Shown: piece after piece, positions 23,256 through 33,831 of the stretch
Position numbering within the stretch: position 1 is the stretch's first letter
Layout of the letters: each line of letters opens with the position of its first letter
NCBI GenBank assembly: GCA_023014485.1
Contig: JAJOZX010005785.1
Coordinates: 245,589 to 309,588, forward strand
Direction of reading: 5' to 3'
From: Bathynomus jamesi
Taxonomy: Eukaryota; Arthropoda; Malacostraca; Isopoda; Cirolanidae
Length of the DNA: 64,000 nucleotides
The notes under the pieces: generated by a model
Database searches by the model: none
What the model was told of the DNA's origin: nothing
The model's input: the letters and a program-made list of their open reading frames with translations, nothing else
Made by a program: the position numbers and the translations under genes

Positions 23256-23884
23256 ATGGAATCTGTAGAAAAATTCAGGTTCACGAGCCCATCCACATGT
23301 ATTATATCTGGACCTACAGGATGTGGTAAAAGGGTGTTTATGCTTAAAATCATTAAAGAAAAGTGGGAGATGTTCTCAAAATTTGTGCATAAAGTTATAT
23401 GGTGCTATTCGACGTATCAATCAGTGTTCAACAAGTACCAAGATGATGTTTTGTTCAACAAGGGGGTCTATGACGTTAATTCGTCAAAGAGAAATGAACA
23501 TACAGTCATCGTAATTGACGCCCTCATGATGGAGACGGATAAAACGTTTGCCGAGACATTTACAGTATTCTTCCACCACCATAACATAAGCGTGTTCTTC
23601 ATCAATTGTAATCTATTTTTCAAAAATAGATACATGCGCGATGTGTCGCTAAATACACAATATCTACTCTTATTCGCGGAACGTAGAGATGTGTCACAAA
23701 TTGGGGTTTAGCCAGTCAAATGTTCCCGAATCAGCGTAAGGAGTTTCTGGAGGTTTATAAAGAGGTCACAAACCAACGTTATGGATATTTGCTTTGTGAC
23801 CTTCACCCACGAAATATGTTTAGGGTGCTTCTAAGAACGAATATATTTCCAAGCGAACTTGAAACGGTGTATATTCCAGAATGA
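23256..23884 (+). pseudogene. Polinton packaging ATPase (FtsK/HerA type)
   Basis: Would pump element DNA into a capsid. A Walker A-type loop GPTGCGKR lies near 23305; the usual T/S after GK is R here, which should impair nucleotide binding. Walker B-like VIVIDALM lies near 23510. The conserved C-terminal block QMFPNQRKEF and GYLLCDLHP (23725-23810) is in another frame after a shift near 23700. Length is about 210 codons, normal for the family. ATG 23256 is preferred over the upstream GTG. The start is about 90 bp from the polB acceptor on the other strand, and a weak TATAAG lies near 23188. Confidence 0.88.
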
Positions 23885-24099
23885 CAAATAGTCTAAAGAA
23901 ATACCGCGAATTAATAAAAATCTACCAACGACTGCCTCGGGCACTGCAGCAGATGTTTGTTAAATATATCGACTCTGACTTTTTAAAATGCATCTGTGAA
24001 ATCTGTCTTAATGTTATAAAATGTAATGTACCAATGAAACTCTCACAGAAGACTCACTTACGTCGTAAGAAAAAGGGCATTATTGTAAGGGTTCCAAAA
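23881..24099 (+). pseudogene. Polinton-associated small basic protein, N-terminal part
   Basis: Starts at an ATG overlapping the ATPase stop. The N-terminal region (LPRALQQMFVKYIDSD), then CICEICLNVIKCNVP, then the basic tail SQKTHLRRKKKG resemble a small protein often found beside the Polinton ATPase. Its function is unknown to me. A Tc1/mariner element ends the frame at about 24100; the rest may continue after 25428. Confidence 0.6.
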
Positions 24100-25427
24100 A
24101 ACCTTAGCCCCCCATTTGCAGCTTACATGTTTACTTATATCGAAATAGTTTTTAGTGATTATAAAAATATATAAAATTCTTTATTTATTGCAGGTATTAA
24201 AATTACTCTAGCTGATAAAGTGACAATATAATGGCTTCTCAATTAATTGGTGATTCGGAGAGGCAACGTGTGATAGATCACATACGAGCAATAACATTTC
24301 GGGAAGCTCCTGATGCTGGAGCCACCTTTGTAACACGTTCATGGGTTGCCAAAAAGTTGAGAAGAAGTGAGGACTTCGTCAAAAGAAATTGGAATAAAAC
24401 TTTGAATGAATGTGAAATGGATACAACTAAATCTGGGAGCCCAAATTTGCCACTCTCTCAGGAAAGAAAGGACATCATTGAAAGCGGTACGCGTAAGCGG
24501 AAAAACAGCTGTACTAAACTTTCTAGAGAGATCGAAGTGTTAATAGGAAAGATCGTTAGTGGTGAGATCATTCGACTGTATCGTCATAGGCAAGGTTTAA
24601 AGCCTTGGCATGAACTTCCAAAGCCAAGAAAAACTCAACTTAACATCGATGACAGAATGTGGTTTGCCCATTATCTTGAAGATTGGGATGTGGATGATTT
24701 CATGCATGTAGCTGTCTCCGATGAATTTTTTGTTTAAGTAACACGTCAGCCTAACTGCCTAACAACACCAGATGAAATCGATGACAATGAACATTATCGC
24801 GAATTATTAAAAAGACCAGACTGTGTTGGTGTGTTTGTTTTGTTCACTGCAAAGAAGCTCATGTGGGTGCTGAAGCCAAATGATCAGAGCTGGGATGGAC
24901 AGTATTTTCGTGATATTATTCTATCCCAGCATGTCATTCCTTTTCTAAGAAACCCAAACAATGTTATGGATGTCGATCAGGTCAAACTTCTGCACGATAA
25001 GGCCCCCTGCCTTAAGGCATTAGCCACTCAACAGTTGTTGCGGAACTATGAGATCGATTTCTTTGGAAATGAAGAATGACCAGGAAATTCTCCCGACCTG
25101 AACGTCTGTGAGCACATTGGATCAGTTATAAAGGACAAGGTTGAATGTCTCTTGTTTCAAGAACCTGCAGCAAATCGATTTTCGAAGGATACAATGACGC
25201 AACACATTGAAACTGTTTTAGCAAATTTGCGTGACGATCAAGATCTATTCACGTCACTTTTGGCAAGCTACCCAAAGCGAATTCAGGCTGTCTTGGAAGC
25301 CAATGGCGGGATCACCAAGTTTTAATTGTTTCTCATTAAATGCAGAATTAAATTCTCTTTTGCAAGGTATGTTTAGTTTTACTGTACCTCTGATGGTTTA
25401 GGCCATGGGCGGGGGGGGCTAAGGTTT
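24100..25427 (+). mobile_element. Tc1/mariner-type DD37E transposon
   Basis: The ends pair as AAACCTTAGCCCCCC (near 24098-24113) and its complement GGGGGGCTAAGGTTT (near 25412-25426). A TA duplication is not clear. It carries one broken transposase and interrupts the Polinton small-protein gene. A relative with different ends lies at 51518-52891. Confidence 0.72.
24231..25325 (+). pseudogene. DD37E Tc1/mariner-type transposase (stops)
   Basis: About 364 codons. The N-terminal HTH-like region is WVAKKLRRSEDFVKRNWNK. Catalytic residues: D in AVSDEFFV, D in LLHDKAPC (near 25000) and E in SPDLNVCEHI (near 25108), with 37 residues between the last two. Two in-frame stops are seen: TAA after DEFFV (near 24735) and TGA at a conserved tryptophan (near 25077). 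Otherwise the frame reads through to ANGGITKF. A 3' splice-like TTTATTTATTGCAG lies before the ATG. Dead but lightly damaged. Confidence 0.85.
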
Positions 25428-25508
25428 ATTGGAGCCCCGTACAAAGAGGAGGATCCTTCCTCCCCATCTTATTTCGGTTTTGGGCCATTTACTGACTAGC
25501 TTAATATA

Positions 25509-26190
25509 ATGAAGAAGGTGGTTGTGATTCCGCACGAGGTGTATGCTTCATTGCAAAGTTAAAGACTCCAGACGCGGTTCTAGAACCCCGTAAAAGTAGG
25601 CTTAAAAGAATGGAAAGTGATTGCTAGCCCTTAAACAGTGAAAAGGCACCTGATGAGAAAAGGATCTTGTACCAAGAGGCTTTGCAGAAATTTCTTCATG
25701 AGTACGAAGATTATAAGCATCCTACAGAGCTCCCCGTGAGGCACAGCTCGAGTAGCGCTGAGCATAGACACAGGACCTGGGCAACCAAAGAGCAGCGGAA
25801 CAAACACATCGAACATGTGCTAAAAAACAGCCTCCCCCATACATTGAGGAATAAAGGGGTTAAGTCTTTATAATCTATTGAGTGAGGACCCCATCATACA
25901 GTGGCCGATACAGGCGAGGTCATTGTTGAAGGAACAAGGGTACAAGGGTCCAATATCGTTGATATTGTTCATGATCTGTGAGAAAGTGGGATAGGCCCTC
26001 ACCAACAGGATGGAGGCATATTAAAGCAAGACTACAACAAATAAATGTCCCCAAAACATTGATAGGTAATCTGAATAGGTTAAAAGACTTGGAACATGCA
26101 TCGCACGTGTCACAACTGAGTACACCTTCGCCCCCAGCAGCTGCAGTGTCTCTGAAGAGGAGAAAGAAGAGAACAGGCGGCCAACCTTAT
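25509..26190 (+). pseudogene. Polinton-associated gene of unknown role
   Basis: Starts ATGAAGAAGGTGGTTGTGAT (MKKVVVIPHEVYASL) and continues in other frames through YQEALQKFLHEYEDYKHP (near 25670) and LSEDPIIQWP (near 25880) to a KRRKKR basic stretch before the integrase. I recognise the general pattern from other Polintons but do not know its function. At least three frameshifts or stops are present. Confidence 0.5.
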
Positions 26191-27200
26191 CTAACGTATT
26201 AAGTAAGCACTATTATGACATTTCTAACCGCATCCTATGGTGGCGTTAATAGATTGTACAGAGGTGTTTATGGTGTAAGGAAAAAAGATGTTGAGAGATT
26301 TTTGCGGGGACAGGATGCTTATACACTTCATAAGCCGGTGAGAAAAAGGTTTAAAACAGCCAAGACAACAGCCCTCGATTGACTCTATTTGGCAGGCAGA
26401 TTTAACAGACATGCAAAGATATTCAATGTATAACGATGGCTACCGTTACATCCTATTCATAATAGATGTATTCTCTAGATACCTGTGGTTAATTCCCCTG
26501 AAAAAAATAAACAGTTGCTAAAGCGGCCAAAACGCTGATGTTGAAAGAAAACAGGATTCCTGGCTATTTTTGTACGGATATGGGAAAAGAATTTATAGGA
26601 CGCGCTTTTCAGAACATGCTGGCAGAGTTTAATATCAGCTATTACACTTCCAATTCTATACATAAGGCTTCTTCAGCTGAAAGAGTTCAACGTACCATAA
26701 AGGAACGCATGCACCGCTATTTTACACATAAAAACACATACAGATATATAAACGTTCTCGGTTCATTGGCTTCATCCTACAACTGTTCACACCATCGTAC
26801 GATCGGTACAACACCTAACGATGTTTTAGAAAGAGGCAAGCGCTCGAGAAGAGATGGAGTGCCACCACCACCACCACACTCTGCGCCTTTCAAAATCAAT
26901 GATTATGTAATGCTGTCACGTTCGGGGAATAAATTCGCGAAGGGATTTGAGCAAGGCTGGACACGCGAGATTTTTAAAGTTAGGGCTATGAGGCCTAAGG
27001 GCGAATATTGATGATTACGTTGAAGATTTGAATGGAGAAGAGATCTCGGGAGGCTTTTACCGCGAGGAATTGCAGAAAGTGGTATTTAATTTAGGAAAAA
27101 ATGTGTTTAAAATTGAAAATTTTAGGAAGCAAAGGTCAGGAAAGAGAAAAATGTACCTGGTGAAGTGGCTAGGTTACCCAGAAAGCTTCAACACTATATA
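26185..27200 (+). pseudogene. Polinton retroviral-type integrase with chromodomain
   Basis: Would insert the element into host DNA. The N-terminal block is YGGVNRLYRGVYGVRKKDV (near 26235), then FLRGQDAYTLH. The rve core carries D in WQADLTDM (near 26395), D in CTDMGKEF (near 26575) and E in SSAERVQRTI about 34 residues later. The C-terminal SH3-like region has FKINDYVMLSR, and a chromodomain ends with MYLVKWLGYPESF (near 27150), a histone-mark reader that biases insertion in related elements. Frames break near 26365, 26510 and 27010. All three catalytic residues survive but the reading frame does not. Confidence 0.92.
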
Positions 27201-27214
27201 AAAGCTGCTTCATA

Positions 27215-28055
27215 ATGAAGCTTACGTCCACTCCCGTCCTCTCGTCCCTGTCTGTACACCCTAACAACACACTAGCCAACTTTGTAACAGAGCTCCATGG
27301 ACCCATTGAATTGGGTCGTGATTCGTATGAGGTGGGGATATGTGAAATTCAGCTGGACACCCTCTTTTTAAATATTGATTATAAAGATACCGTTTTACGA
27401 TTCTTAGAGACTGTAATGAGTGTACAAAAGCCGGGTAACTCGGGATGAAACTATGCGTATCACCCGGACTAAGGTTGCACGGCATTACAGTACACCAGTG
27501 ACACTAGGACCGGGCGTTATGGTTCGGTTGAGGATGTTGTGAGAGACTTAAACGTAAGTTTAAAAAACTCAAATCTTACGAATGATTTATTATACGAAAT
27601 CGTAAACAAAGGAAACCCTGCACATACTTAATCCTAAAATCAAAGGTTAACAGAAATATTAAAGACGGAAGAGTGTTCAAAATTATAACGAGGGGCGATA
27701 TCGATCAGCCTTCCAAAGAGATACCTTTCACGAGGCACAGCATGACTTGTCCAGCTTAATGTATCAATTGAAGATGGAGAAATTGGATGAAAGCTCTCAG
27801 CCCCAGACATGTGCTATATTTACAGCAATATAGTGGAGCACCAGTTTGTTGGGGATACGCAGGCACGCCTGCTACTCGTAGCCACATCCCCAACCATAGA
27901 GGAAGGAGTTTGAGTATTACATATGATATGCCCATTATGTGAATGTCGCAACTAATCTAATAACCAATATCTCAATATATATAAGAACGATTGAGGGTAA
28001 AAATTTCCCATTCGGTGAGGGAGCTTAACAGTGAAGCTGCACTTTCGACGCACTG
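27215..28055 (+). pseudogene. Polinton structural (minor-capsid-like) protein, tentative
   Basis: Begins MKLTSTPVLSSLSVHPNNT. It then shows TLANFVTELHGPIEL and YEVGICEIQLDTLF, a pattern seen at the start of a common Polinton protein. Later frames keep RDLNVSLKNSNLTNDLL (near 27548) and IVEHQFVGDTQARLL (near 27830), followed by a KLHFR ending near 28040. Position between integrase and major capsid supports a virion role. The minor-capsid label is inference; the family match is moderately sure. Many frameshifts. Confidence 0.6.
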
Positions 28056-28062
28056 AGTTATA

Positions 28063-28440
28063 ATGGACAGAAAGCCTTTCACCGTCTATCGAGGGGTGAG
28101 ATACCAGCGTGGTAGTGGACTTGGGTCCATTTTTTCATCCATACTACGCAGCTGTCCCACTGTTGAAGAGGGGGCCAGGTACCTAGGGAGGAAGGCGTTA
28201 CAAACAGGTTTAACGCGGCAGAAGACATATTGGCTGGCACTAAGCCTAAAGAAGCTCTAAAAAAACATTTAAAACGTACACGGGATGAAATCATCAAAGA
28301 TGCGAGAGAAAAATGCGTGGTGGCGGAAAGAAGAGATCTGTCAGGAATAAGGGGTTACCACACGTGGCGGAAAGAAGAGATCTGCTAGGAAGAAGGGTTA
28401 CCATCACGTGGCGTTAAACCTAAAAGGAAATAAAAAAGAA
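28063..28440 (+). pseudogene. Small Polinton protein upstream of the capsid
   Basis: ATG at 28063. The start MDRKPFTVYRGVRYQRGSG, a hydrophobic Gly/Ser patch, RYLGRKALQTG, and in the next frame AAEDILAGTKPKEALK followed by a basic helix, match a small protein regularly placed before the Polinton major capsid gene. Its role is unknown, perhaps a virion-associated peptide (inference). The frame shifts near 28210. The 3' part has an imperfect direct duplication of about 50 bp around GTGGCGGAAAGAAGAGATCT (28320-28420). Confidence 0.6.
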
Positions 28441-28565
28441 GTGCTCTAAGCGTATGAAACCTATGGCTGATCATTTTTTTAACTGATATAAGCTGAGGAC
28501 GCTACTCTACGAATCATAGATTGACTAATACTCGCCGAGGGAGGTGGCACTATTTCTGACTCGTC

Positions 28566-29822
28566 ATGGCACGTTTCATCCATCCGTGTAGTTCACAATG
28601 CTGTAAATCGGAACTGTCCCTCTTTGATATGCCCCTACCAGGTTCTATTGAACATAGTGACTTTATTACAATTAACCCGTTAAACACAATTAGTTCCCGA
28701 GTGCTCCTATAGAATTCGTGATACCCAGCTCAGGTCCTTACTTTTTTGACCCGAGTTGCATGCACATGTATGCTAAACTACGCATAGCCCATTCTGACGG
28801 AACGGACTGCGATGATAGTTACGCTGCCTACCCTGAAACGAACTTTCTGCACTCCATATTCAGTCAGTGTGACGTATATTTAAATCAGACTAACATCTCG
28901 GCAGGCACGGGGTACTATCACCTACGAGCCTATCTGGAAAATGTCAACTTTTCAAAAGAAGCGAAGGACACCTTTTTAACCGCCGAGGGGTATTACCACA
29001 CTAAAGACGAGAGTAGTATAAAGGATAAATTTAAAAATTCTAAAAAAAAGATATATGGATGTTTTGGACGCCTGCATACAGACTTTACATTCCAGGAGAA
29101 GTTGCTTATGAACCGGGTGGATATGAAATTGAAGCTTATCCGCACGAACCCTGAGATCTGCATAAATCTGGGGACTGACCAAGAAGAAGGCGCGAAAACC
29201 GTTGTGACACATCATGGAAACGTATTTGCGTATACGCTGAGTGAAATTAAGTTCCCCGAAGCAAATAGAAATTGAGAAAGACTTGATACACTCTACAGTA
29301 AAATATCCAATTATCAGTGTACAGATCAAACTGTACACGATCCCCGCAGGGCTGGCATCGAAGCAGTTAGAAAACGTTGCTCTTGGAGTCCTACCTAATA
29401 GGATATTAATTGGAATGCAAGACCACGCCTCGACGAATGGAAAATATAAACAGAGTGCCTTAAAATTCGAGAATTTCGGTCTTAAAAATATTACTCTATA
29501 CGTAAATGGCATCGCTCTGGGTGGGGTAATGAATATGGATTACTCAACAGATGCTGTGTTCCCGCTCTGCGCGAGAGCTTATAGCAGTCTGGCTCATAAT
29601 ACAGGTGCATGTGATGAACTTGGTTTTGGCATAACGCTGAAGGAATTTGTGGAAGAATTTAACATTTACTCATTTGACATTACGCCAGACTTAACTGCTG
29701 GGTAAATACCATTTAAGTCCACAACAGAGCGGAAACATCTCAGTGAGGTTGGAGTTTGCCAAACCTATAGACGCCTATAAGTGCACTCGTGTATCTAGAA
29801 TCACAGGCACTAATAGAGGTTG
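28566..29822 (+). pseudogene. Polinton major capsid protein (double jelly-roll)
   Basis: Shell protein of the predicted Polinton particle. ATG at 28566 with MARFIHPCSSQCCKSELSLF, typical of the family. After a frameshift near 28705 comes a long frame with MHMYAKLRIAHSDGT and LHSIFSQCDVYLNQTNIS. After another near 29270 come KYPIISVQIKLYTIPAG and GVLPNRILIGMQDH, then FDITPDL. A shift near 29700 leads to GNISVRLEFAKPIDA. The total of about 420 codons fits the family. Three frameshifts make it non-functional. Confidence 0.9.
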
Positions 29823-29853
29823 ATTTTCAGGAGCGTCACCACAGATTTTTAAA

Positions 29854-30358
29854 ATGGATGCGAATACAATTCAGAGAGCGATGAAAAGTGACCGCTCGTG
29901 CGTTCCAAATTTATCGGTGTTTTGCGAAGAATGAAATATTGAAGCTGGCTAGTCGAGAAACTGGTACGGGGTTATCGTTAACACCGACATTGTGGGGGTG
30001 AGGGTATTCATTGGTTTGCAATCTATTTTAAAACTAAGGAAAGAATGTACTATTTTGACTCACTCGGATTTCCACCGTGGAATGACTCGGCAATTGTGAA
30101 GTTTATAGCGCAGCTAGGCGTGCCAGAGATTATTTGGAATCCATATCGTTTCCAAGGATATTATACTGAAACATGCGGGTTGTATTGCATTTTGTTTCTC
30201 ATGCATATGTCACGTGGGAAGAGTTTTATGAATTTTTAAAAATTATTCGATTTATGCGACACAAATATGAATGATAAAAGTGTATGCAGACAGATAAAAA
30301 AAAGTTCCCATATGTTAGCACCCCCTGTAATGTGTAAGGTGTATATCTATATTGTGTA
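29854..30358 (+). pseudogene. Polinton adenain-type cysteine protease
   Basis: Would mature capsid proteins. ATG at 29854 (MDANTIQRAMKSD). The Ulp1/adenain fold residues are visible in pieces: VIVNTD near 29968, the catalytic His in GIHWFAIYF near 30008, the Asp in YYFDSLGFPPW near 30055, and the Cys in TETCGLYCILFL near 30170. An in-frame TAA at about 30238 precedes KLFDLCD. Frames also shift near 29930 and 30000. Length and position at the end of the rightward gene run are normal. Confidence 0.9.
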
Positions 30359-30441
30359 AAGCTGTATATACATTTGTAACTGTAGCCATTAAGATTTATG
30401 TAACGGGCACTGACCTTTTTTGTACATGTTTTCTGCTATTT

Positions 30442-30447
30442 AATAAA
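30442..30447 (+). promoter_or_regulatory. Poly(A) signal after the protease
   Basis: AATAAA about 85 bp beyond the protease, likely ending the rightward late gene run and 44 bp short of the leftward exon 30491-30649. Confidence 0.5.
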
Positions 30448-30490
30448 TGAAAATATATTAGGTTTTGTTCTTATCCTCAAAAATACTTAC

Positions 30491-30649
30491 ATTAGCTCCT
30501 CTACAAACTGGCACTCGCTTGATCGGATGTGAGTCAGTACCACGACTTCTGTATCCAGATCGCTGGGTTGGCTAGGCGGGGAGGCTACAACTTCATTTTT
30601 CACCCTTTCGCCAAAAGTGGGTATAATATGATCTAGCTCCGTTTCGGTC
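30491..30649 (-). CDS. Predicted polB exon 2
   Basis: 159 bp, open on the minus strand, bounded by an AG acceptor (TTTAATTACAG, before 30649) and a GTAAGT donor (30490-30485). Begins and ends in phase 2, matching exon 1 (32499) and the polymerase exon (23165). The encoded segment is acidic and proline-rich (PSQPSDLDTEVVVL), like the low-complexity N-terminus of the polymerase exon. No domain is recognised. The split ORF is predicted from splice sites only. Confidence 0.6.
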
Positions 30650-30699
30650 CTGTAATTAAAATAAATGTCACGAAATTGGATGCGGATAATTCGTTTTGT

Positions 30700-30704
30700 G
30701 AGTA

Positions 30705-30759
<55 letters not shown>

Positions 30760-31195
30760 TGGGAAACAGACTAATTAAACATATTTTTCAAAATGCTTTC
30801 TATTGCAATTTGGTAACTTAAAATCCTACTGCGGTGCTGCATTATCCTAAAAAATAATCTTAAAGTTCCACCATACATATATATATATATGTATGCAATG
30901 TTACAAGATGATGCAACAATATATACAAATGATGATATAATCACGATGGAAACGGAGAATAATTAAACACAATGGGAATAATTTTTACGTTGTAGAAAAA
31001 TTCAGAACAAAAGGAATTTACATTGCCAATTATAAACGAGAAACAATACAAACTAATTTTCAATGCTAATAAATAAATGAGATATGTTTGCACTGAGAGA
31101 CTGCTTGAGGCGCAATGTGGCGTCGCTGGTGGTAGGAGCCGCGAATGTAAACATCACCAAACCACGATCACGGAGAAGTGCAGGATGGTTACAAA
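30700..31195. repeat. Intron repeats: TA microsatellite and unit related to 32236-32460
   Basis: (TA)n at about 30706-30752, then a segment beginning near AACAGACTAATTAAACAT that recurs, diverged, at 32238 and 32438. No coding sequence. Confidence 0.75.
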
Positions 31196-31199
31196 TAGT

Positions 31200-32040
31200 A
31201 GGTCATGTTAAGTCAATTGACGACCAGTTAGGTTATATTACGACCGGTTAGGTTATGCTAGGTTAGGGTAGGCTAGGTTAGGTTATGCTAGGTTAGGTTA
31301 GGGTAGGCTAGGTTAGGTTACGCTGGAGTATGTTTTAGGTTAAGTTAGTTTAGTACGCTCGGTTAGGTGCCCCAAAGTTTGATGCGTGCGTAGGCTGCGT
31401 TAGATTATATTACACCCGGTTAGGCTATGCTAGGATAGGTCAGGTTTTGGCTAAGTTAGGCTAGATTAGGTGTGGTTATATTATGTCACTCTTAGTCTAC
31501 GCTAGGCTAGGTTATATTACGCCCGGTAAGCTATGCTAGGATAGGTTAGGCTAAGTTAGGCTAGGTTAGGTTAGGATATATTATGTCCCTGTTAGTCTAC
31601 GCTAGGTTAGATTATATTACGCCCGGTTAGGTTATGCTAGGTTAGGTTAGGGTAGGCTAGTTACACTGGAGTATATATTTTAGGTTAAGTTAGTTTAGTA
31701 CGCTAGGTTAGGTGCCCCAAAGTTTGATGCGTGTGTAGGCTGCGTTAGATTATACTACGCCCGGTTAGGCTAGGATAGGTTAAGTTAGGCTAAGTTAGGC
31801 TAGGTTAGGTTAGGTTATATTATGTCCCTGTTAGTCTACGCTAGGCTAGGTTATATTACGCCGGTTAGGCTATGCTAGGATAGGTTAGGCTAAGTTAGGC
31901 TAGGTTAGGTTAGGTTAGGTTATATTATGTCCCTGTTAGTCTAACCTAGGTTAGGTTACATTACGCCCGATTAGGTTATGCTAGGTTAGTTTAGGGTAGG
32001 CTAGGTTAGGTTACACTCGAGTATATATTTCGCTATTGGG
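31200..32040. repeat. Degenerate TTAGG-type array with higher-order repeat
   Basis: Built of GGTTA/GGCTA pentamers (TTAGGTTAGG), with a higher-order unit of about 340 bp (31321 to 31662) and a sub-unit around TTAGTCTACGCTAGG at 31492, 31590, 31828 and 31934. Two copies contain CCCCAAAGTTTGATGCG, which matches the polymerase gene at 18175-18202. Lies in predicted polB intron 1. Confidence 0.9.
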
Positions 32041-32049
32041 GCTTTGCGC

Positions 32050-32186
32050 GCATCAGTTTATATATATATATATATATATGTTAATAATAATAATAATACA
32101 GGAGTTAGGGTTAAGCTCTGAGGTTAGTTTACGTCCATCTTAAAGCTCTATTTCGAGTTTGATTGCAGATAAAACTATTGGCCACC

Positions 32187-32237
<51 letters not shown>

Positions 32238-32381
32238 ACACAGACAATAATTAAACATGTTTTTCGAAACACATTTATTGCAGTGTGGTAACTTAAAATC
32301 CTACAGCAATGCTGAATTATCGTAAAAAGTAATCTTAAAGTTCCATTACGAGTTTGAATGCAGATAAAAGTATTGGCCACC

Positions 32382-32431
<50 letters not shown>

Positions 32432-32460
32432 TATGGGGCACAGACAATAATTAAACATAT
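32050..32460. repeat. TA microsatellites and duplicated segment of about 200 bp
   Basis: TTGGCCACCATATAT recurs at about 32179 and 32376, each followed by (TA)n and a variant of CACAGACAATAATTAAACAT. Local tandem duplication of intron sequence. Confidence 0.85.
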
Positions 32461-32498
32461 TTTTCAAAACACTTATTATGGCACTTAGGGATACTCAC

Positions 32499-32674
32499 AT
32501 CTGAAGGTCCTCTTCATTGAACGGGCCTTGCATTTCACTACAATTTTCCGCGATATTCTGGGTAGCTAAAAATTCGTCCTGGTCTACAGCTCTGAAAATT
32601 ATGCGCGCTGCATGGGCATAATCAGGGTCGTCCTCCATCAGTTCGGGGGTATTGTACAAAGACAGATGACTCAT
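32499..32674 (-). CDS. Predicted polB first coding exon
   Basis: ATG at 32674 opens 58 codons plus two bases (phase 2), ending in a strong donor (AT|GTGAGTAT). Acidic, with MEDDPDYAHAARIIFRAVDQ; no domain is recognised. It starts 31 nt below the predicted transcription start. The frame is open further upstream, but the promoter position favours this ATG. It shares phase with exon 2 (30649). Assignment to polB is inference from splice phase and promoter. Confidence 0.6.
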
Positions 32675-32701
32675 GGCGTATATTGCACTAAAATGCGAGA
32701 A

Positions 32702-32735
32702 ACTGAATCTCTGTATTGAGATTCGTTCTTTATAA
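32702..32735 (-). promoter_or_regulatory. TATA/Inr promoter for the leftward transcript
   Basis: TATAAAG starts at 32735 on the minus strand. TCAGTTT, a good arthropod initiator, places the +1 A at about 32705, exactly 30 nt below the first T of the TATA box. CCAAT (minus strand) occurs at about 32867 and 32982 in the upstream duplicated segment. Confidence 0.65.
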
Positions 32736-32786
32736 GTGCCCTGTGACCAACCCACAAGCGCGATCCTTACCACCCTATTAGCAGGC

Positions 32787-32998
32787 GGTGAATTTTGGGC
32801 GGAGCTTAGCGCGTAGGCCTGCATAGCAGCCAACCCGACGTCCTGGGGCCGACCCACAGTGTTGTGATTGGCACCCCATGAAACCAGGGCAGCATGCCAC
32901 CGGTGAATTTTGGGCGGAGCTTAGCGCGTAGGCCTGTATAGCAGCCAACCCGAGGTCCTGGAGCCGACCCACAGTGCTGTGATTGGCTGCCCCAATGA
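32787..32998. repeat. Two tandem copies of a 115-bp unit upstream of the promoter
   Basis: GGTGAATTTTGGGCGGAGCT starts at 32787 and 32902; the units share GCCGACCCACAGTG and an inverted CCAAT. They lie at about -80 to -295 of the predicted start and may act as a duplicated regulatory segment (inference). They also give rise to spurious minus-strand frames. Confidence 0.85.
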
Positions 32999-32999
32999 A

Positions 33000-33733
33000 G
33001 TCTGGGCGTGCTATCTGTCCCGATTCGTGGAGCCATTATCTGGATACAAATTTTAGTTTTCTATGATAATCTTAAAGCTCCTATCGTAAAGCAAACCTTG
33101 GACAAACTTATAGCAAATATTGGTTTAAGATTTGAGAAACATCTGCCTGTTTTTAAAATTATCTTTAAACGTGGTTGACCCATGAAATCACTGTTTATTT
33201 TTCCGGCCAACTCAATTTAAATTTGGATTTCTGCGAAAAATAATCTTAAAATATTTCTTATCTTGTTACAAGCTAACCTTTCTGTGGTGGAATCAGCCCA
33301 ATGAAATCTTTGTTTATTTTTCCGGACACTTCAATGTCATGCTTTATACGGTTTCGATAAAAAATGTTTGCTGAAGGCACCGATGTAAACTGTTTATTTA
33401 TTTACATGGGTGGTACAGATTAGAAATATATATATGATAATGTATTCAGATTTTTGTTGTTGAAGAAACATGTTATTTGCGCAGAAAGGAGGCAGAAAGG
33501 AACCCAACTCGAATCTTGTGCGTTTGTTGATAAATGTTTTTATTATATGGTCACGTACAGATTAGAAAAGACGTATATATGATAATAAAGGTTTCTGATT
33601 TTTGTTGTTGAAGAAACAAGTTATTTACGCAGAAAGGAGGCAGAAAGGAACCCAACTCGAATCTTGTGCGTTTTGTAGAGTAAAGGTTATTTATATGGGA
33701 CACATCCAGATTAAAATGCTTTTCGACATGTAT

Positions 33734-33831
<98 letters not shown>

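Noticed and set aside
31200..32040. True chromosome end or telomere
   Set aside because: The TTAGG units are degenerate, organised in higher-order repeats and enclosed by Polinton sequence.
32495..33036. Upstream minus-strand frame (MGRLQDLGLAAIQAYALSS and its repeat)
   Set aside because: It comes from the two 115-bp tandem units and lies above the predicted transcription start.
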